Shown here one piece after another: positions 7,291 through 8,633 of a stretch of DNA of 8,633 nucleotides (position 1 is its first letter; the number at the start of each line of letters is the position of its first letter). This DNA comes from Bacteroidota bacterium. Lineage in GTDB: Bacteria; Bacteroidota; Bacteroidia; Chitinophagales; Chitinophagaceae. The stretch spans positions 1 to 8,633 of the forward strand of contig JAEYVW010000004.1 of assembly GCA_023429365.1 (NCBI GenBank). The letters run 5' to 3'. Made by a program: the position numbers and the translations under genes. Below the pieces are notes generated by a model. It saw nothing but the letters and a program-made list of their open reading frames with translations, ran no database searches and was not told where the DNA came from.

Positions 7291-7989
7291 TTATAACAAG
7301 GGTGCCAGTTGTCGCCAGAGATTTTCAGCTACAATCCGGTGACCTTCAGCTGTGGGATGTATACCATCTTCCTGGTTTAATTCAGGTTCACCGCCAACGC
7401 CTTCCAGAAGGAACGGTACAAGCGTCATATTATTTTTTGCAGCAAGTTCAGTATATATATTCCTGAATTCAGTGGTATAGGTCTCTCCCATATTGGGTGG
7501 TATCTGCATACCTGCAAAAAGAAATTTCGTGTCGGGGTTCTTCTCTTTTACTTTGTCAACAATAGCCTGCAGGTTTTTCCTGGTTTCAGAAAGCGGGATG
7601 CCACGCAGTCCGTCATTGGCACCTAGTTCTAACACAAAAATGTCTACCTGTTGCCGCAGTATCCAGTCGATCCGGGTTTTTCCACCCGAAGATGTTTCCC
7701 CACTTACACCTGCATTTACAACCTGGTAGTCGAGTCGCAATGAGTCGATCTTTCGCTGAATGATGGCGGGAAATGCCTGCGATGGACTTAGGCCGTACCC
7801 TGCGGTCAGACTATTGCCATAAAAAATGATCGTTTTCTTTTTTTCAGTCACGGTCGTGTCTTTTGATGCCGGAATTTGCTCTTCCGACTGCGCTGTTGGC
7901 TTTTTATCATTAGCACAGCTGAACAAAAGCAGGAGCATACTGCAATAGGACAGGCATCCTATAATTATTTTGTTTGATTTTAAATTCAT
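7291..7989 (-). CDS. tesA: Lipoprotein SGNH-hydrolase, TesA/arylesterase family
   Basis: The product is a probable membrane-anchored esterase, thioesterase or lysophospholipase facing the periplasm. The start is set at the ATG of 7987-7989 (232 residues), which gives a compact lipoprotein signal: a basic start, a hydrophobic stretch and lipobox LFSC with lipidated Cys25. A longer frame opens at 8040, but its first codons contain a promoter-like box and would put a polar segment before the signal. A linker (26-52) precedes the catalytic domain. SGNH blocks are present: GNSLTAGYG with nucleophile Ser60, the oxyanion Gly97 in VSGET, GAND with Asn125, and DGIH with Asp208 and His211. The first block reads GNSL rather than GDSL. 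All catalytic residues are intact. It converges on the ABC operon with 53 bp between stops. The exact substrate cannot be told from sequence; the TesA symbol reflects family and neighbourhood. Confidence 0.9.
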   Translation of the reverse strand: MNLKSNKIIIGCLSYCSMLLLLFSCANDKKPTAQSEEQIPASKDTTVTEKKKTIIFYGNSLTAGYGLSPSQAFPAIIQRKIDSLRLDYQVVNAGVSGETSSGGKTRIDWILRQQVDIFVLELGANDGLRGIPLSETRKNLQAIVDKVKEKNPDTKFLFAGMQIPPNMGETYTTEFRNIYTELAAKNNMTLVPFLLEGVGGEPELNQEDGIHPTAEGHRIVAENLWRQLAPLL

Positions 7990-8026
7990 ATCATCAATAT
8001 TCAGATCAATTCCCGATTGTGCAATA

Positions 8027-8034
8027 CAAATATA
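8027..8034 (-). promoter_or_regulatory. Bacteroidota -7 promoter box upstream of the lipoprotein esterase
   Basis: Read on the minus strand the bases are TATATTTG, a perfect match to TAnnTTTG, the -7 element used by the main sigma factor of Bacteroidota. It lies 37 bp before the chosen ATG at 7989, which would leave a leader of about 30 nt. No good TTG-type -33 element is visible at the expected distance, so the call rests on the -7 box and its position. Confidence 0.55.
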
Positions 8035-8169
8035 AGTCACTAATGGCCGGGCCTATCCCATTATAGAAATGGGGCCAGGGAGTCAGGTTCGAAGCATAAC
8101 TAAGCCCAAAAATCCAACCTGCACCTATTCCTATTAGATCCGGCCCTTATTTAATAAACAATCTTGTAA

Positions 8170-8484
8170 CTACTGCGCCGGCTGGCACAGATTTTCCCAA
8201 GCCCTGCGGTCAAGCTCGCGGAGCATGTGGAGCATTCTTTTGGAGTTTCTTACCAGTTCGTCGATATCGGCCCTGGTCTTGACGGATGTATAAAAGGCCT
8301 GGCTGAAAAAAGAAGTATACATTGCCTGCAACTTGGCTTTTTTCGCCTTCGAGAGAAGTTCGTCTTTATAACGTTGATCGATGATGTCGAGGCATGTCAG
8401 CCATGCCTCCTGCAATGCCCATTTTGCAACGATTGCAACCTCCACGGGCGTAGGTTCAAGCCGGGTTTTTGAGCCGTTTTTCAT
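8170..8484 (-). CDS. Small unrecognised, probably helical cytoplasmic protein
   Basis: The frame encodes 104 residues from ATG at 8482-8484 to TAG at 8170-8172. There is no signal peptide or membrane segment. Composition is rich in Lys, Arg, Leu, Ala and Glu, with long stretches that look amphipathic: about 13-37, 38-58 and 71-99. Two Cys (31 and 100) and three Trp (22, 28, 95) are spread through it. I do not recognise the family and see no enzyme motif. An overlapping frame on the other strand (8227-8472) is Phe- and Cys-rich and looks like a shadow. No ribosome binding site is obvious upstream, which is common in this phylum. It points the same way as the esterase but is separated from it by 180 bp containing a promoter-like box, so a shared transcript is not certain. 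Confidence 0.65.
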   Translation of the reverse strand: MKNGSKTRLEPTPVEVAIVAKWALQEAWLTCLDIIDQRYKDELLSKAKKAKLQAMYTSFFSQAFYTSVKTRADIDELVRNSKRMLHMLRELDRRAWENLCQPAQ

Positions 8485-8633
8485 GTTAGAACTATTTCCA
8501 TTCAGTAAAAAAAAGATAGCCTGGCTTAAATAGGAGAGGAATGTTTCTTGGATGCGGCTTGAAAATCGATAGATAAGAATCGGAGTTTCTAAAATACTAC
8601 AAAAAACAATTACGGGGCTAATTTTTGGGGCAG

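Noticed and set aside
7810..7821. GNSL instead of GDSL in the esterase, considered as an inactivating change
   Set aside because: The nucleophile Ser and the Gly, Asn, Asp and His of the other blocks are all present, and the Asp of GDSL is not a catalytic residue in this superfamily; many active relatives vary there.
8050..8076. Hairpin in the gap before the esterase (CCCATT/AATGGG at 8057-8062 and 8068-8073, with GGCC on both sides)
   Set aside because: It has no T run on either strand, so it is not supported as a terminator of the small minus-strand gene; a short chance stem is as likely.
8071..8121. tRNA-like piece: GGTTCGAAGC at 8086-8095 resembles a T-loop, with a CAGGTT/AACCTG complement at 8084-8089 and 8116-8121
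   Set aside because: The five bases on either side of the loop do not form a T-stem, and no acceptor, anticodon or D arms can be drawn. The six-base complement encloses 26 unstructured bases and has no T tract after it.
8227..8472. Open frame of 81 codons on the plus strand opposite the small helical protein
   Set aside because: It lies entirely inside the minus-strand gene, is rich in Phe, Cys and Gly without a recognisable pattern, and has no ribosome binding site; it is a shadow frame.

Overview
The window looks like a piece of a Bacteroidota chromosome, probably from the Chitinophagaceae or a relative. Four things point there: a very large secreted protein ending in a gliding-motility/type IX secretion (T9SS) type-B C-terminal domain; a perfect Bacteroidota-type -7 promoter box (TAnnTTTG) before the lipoprotein gene; weak or absent Shine-Dalgarno sequences; and the repeat styles in the large protein. 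No sequence search was possible, so the taxon is an inference from these traits.

Layout. Positions 3-341 (+) hold the 3' end of an unrecognised gene cut by the window edge. A 158-bp gap follows, containing a long, nearly perfect inverted repeat (396-467) with a short T run. Positions 499-3711 (+) encode a 1070-residue exported protein: signal peptide, seven repeats of about 58 residues (probably one seven-bladed beta-propeller), five Ig-like repeats of about 91 residues, a PKD-like module, and the T9SS type-B sorting domain. A 258-bp gap with two stem-loops, the second a textbook intrinsic terminator at 3872-3900, separates it from the next unit. Positions 3970-4650 and 4691-7237 (+) form a probable two-gene operon for an ABC exporter of the YbbA/YbbP (LolCDE/MacB-like) type. 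Convergent to it, 7291-7989 (-) encodes a lipoprotein SGNH esterase of the TesA/arylesterase family. Positions 8170-8484 (-) encode a small, probably helical protein that I do not recognise. The last 150 bp show nothing I can support.

How the genes fit together. The ABC ATPase, permease and esterase match a set (ybbA, ybbP, tesA) that is also adjacent in Escherichia coli, though there tesA is divergent from ybbA and here it is convergent with ybbP. This supports a joint role at the cell envelope, plausibly moving or presenting a lipid-like substrate to a membrane-anchored hydrolase; the substrate cannot be read from the sequence. The big T9SS cargo protein is separated from them by a strong terminator and is probably unrelated in function.

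I found no RNA genes, mobile elements, CRISPR arrays or clear signs of a new defence or metabolic system. The points most worth a second look are the 396-467 inverted repeat, the very regular repeat architecture of the large protein, the conserved transporter-esterase neighbourhood, and the promoter that resets the esterase start.
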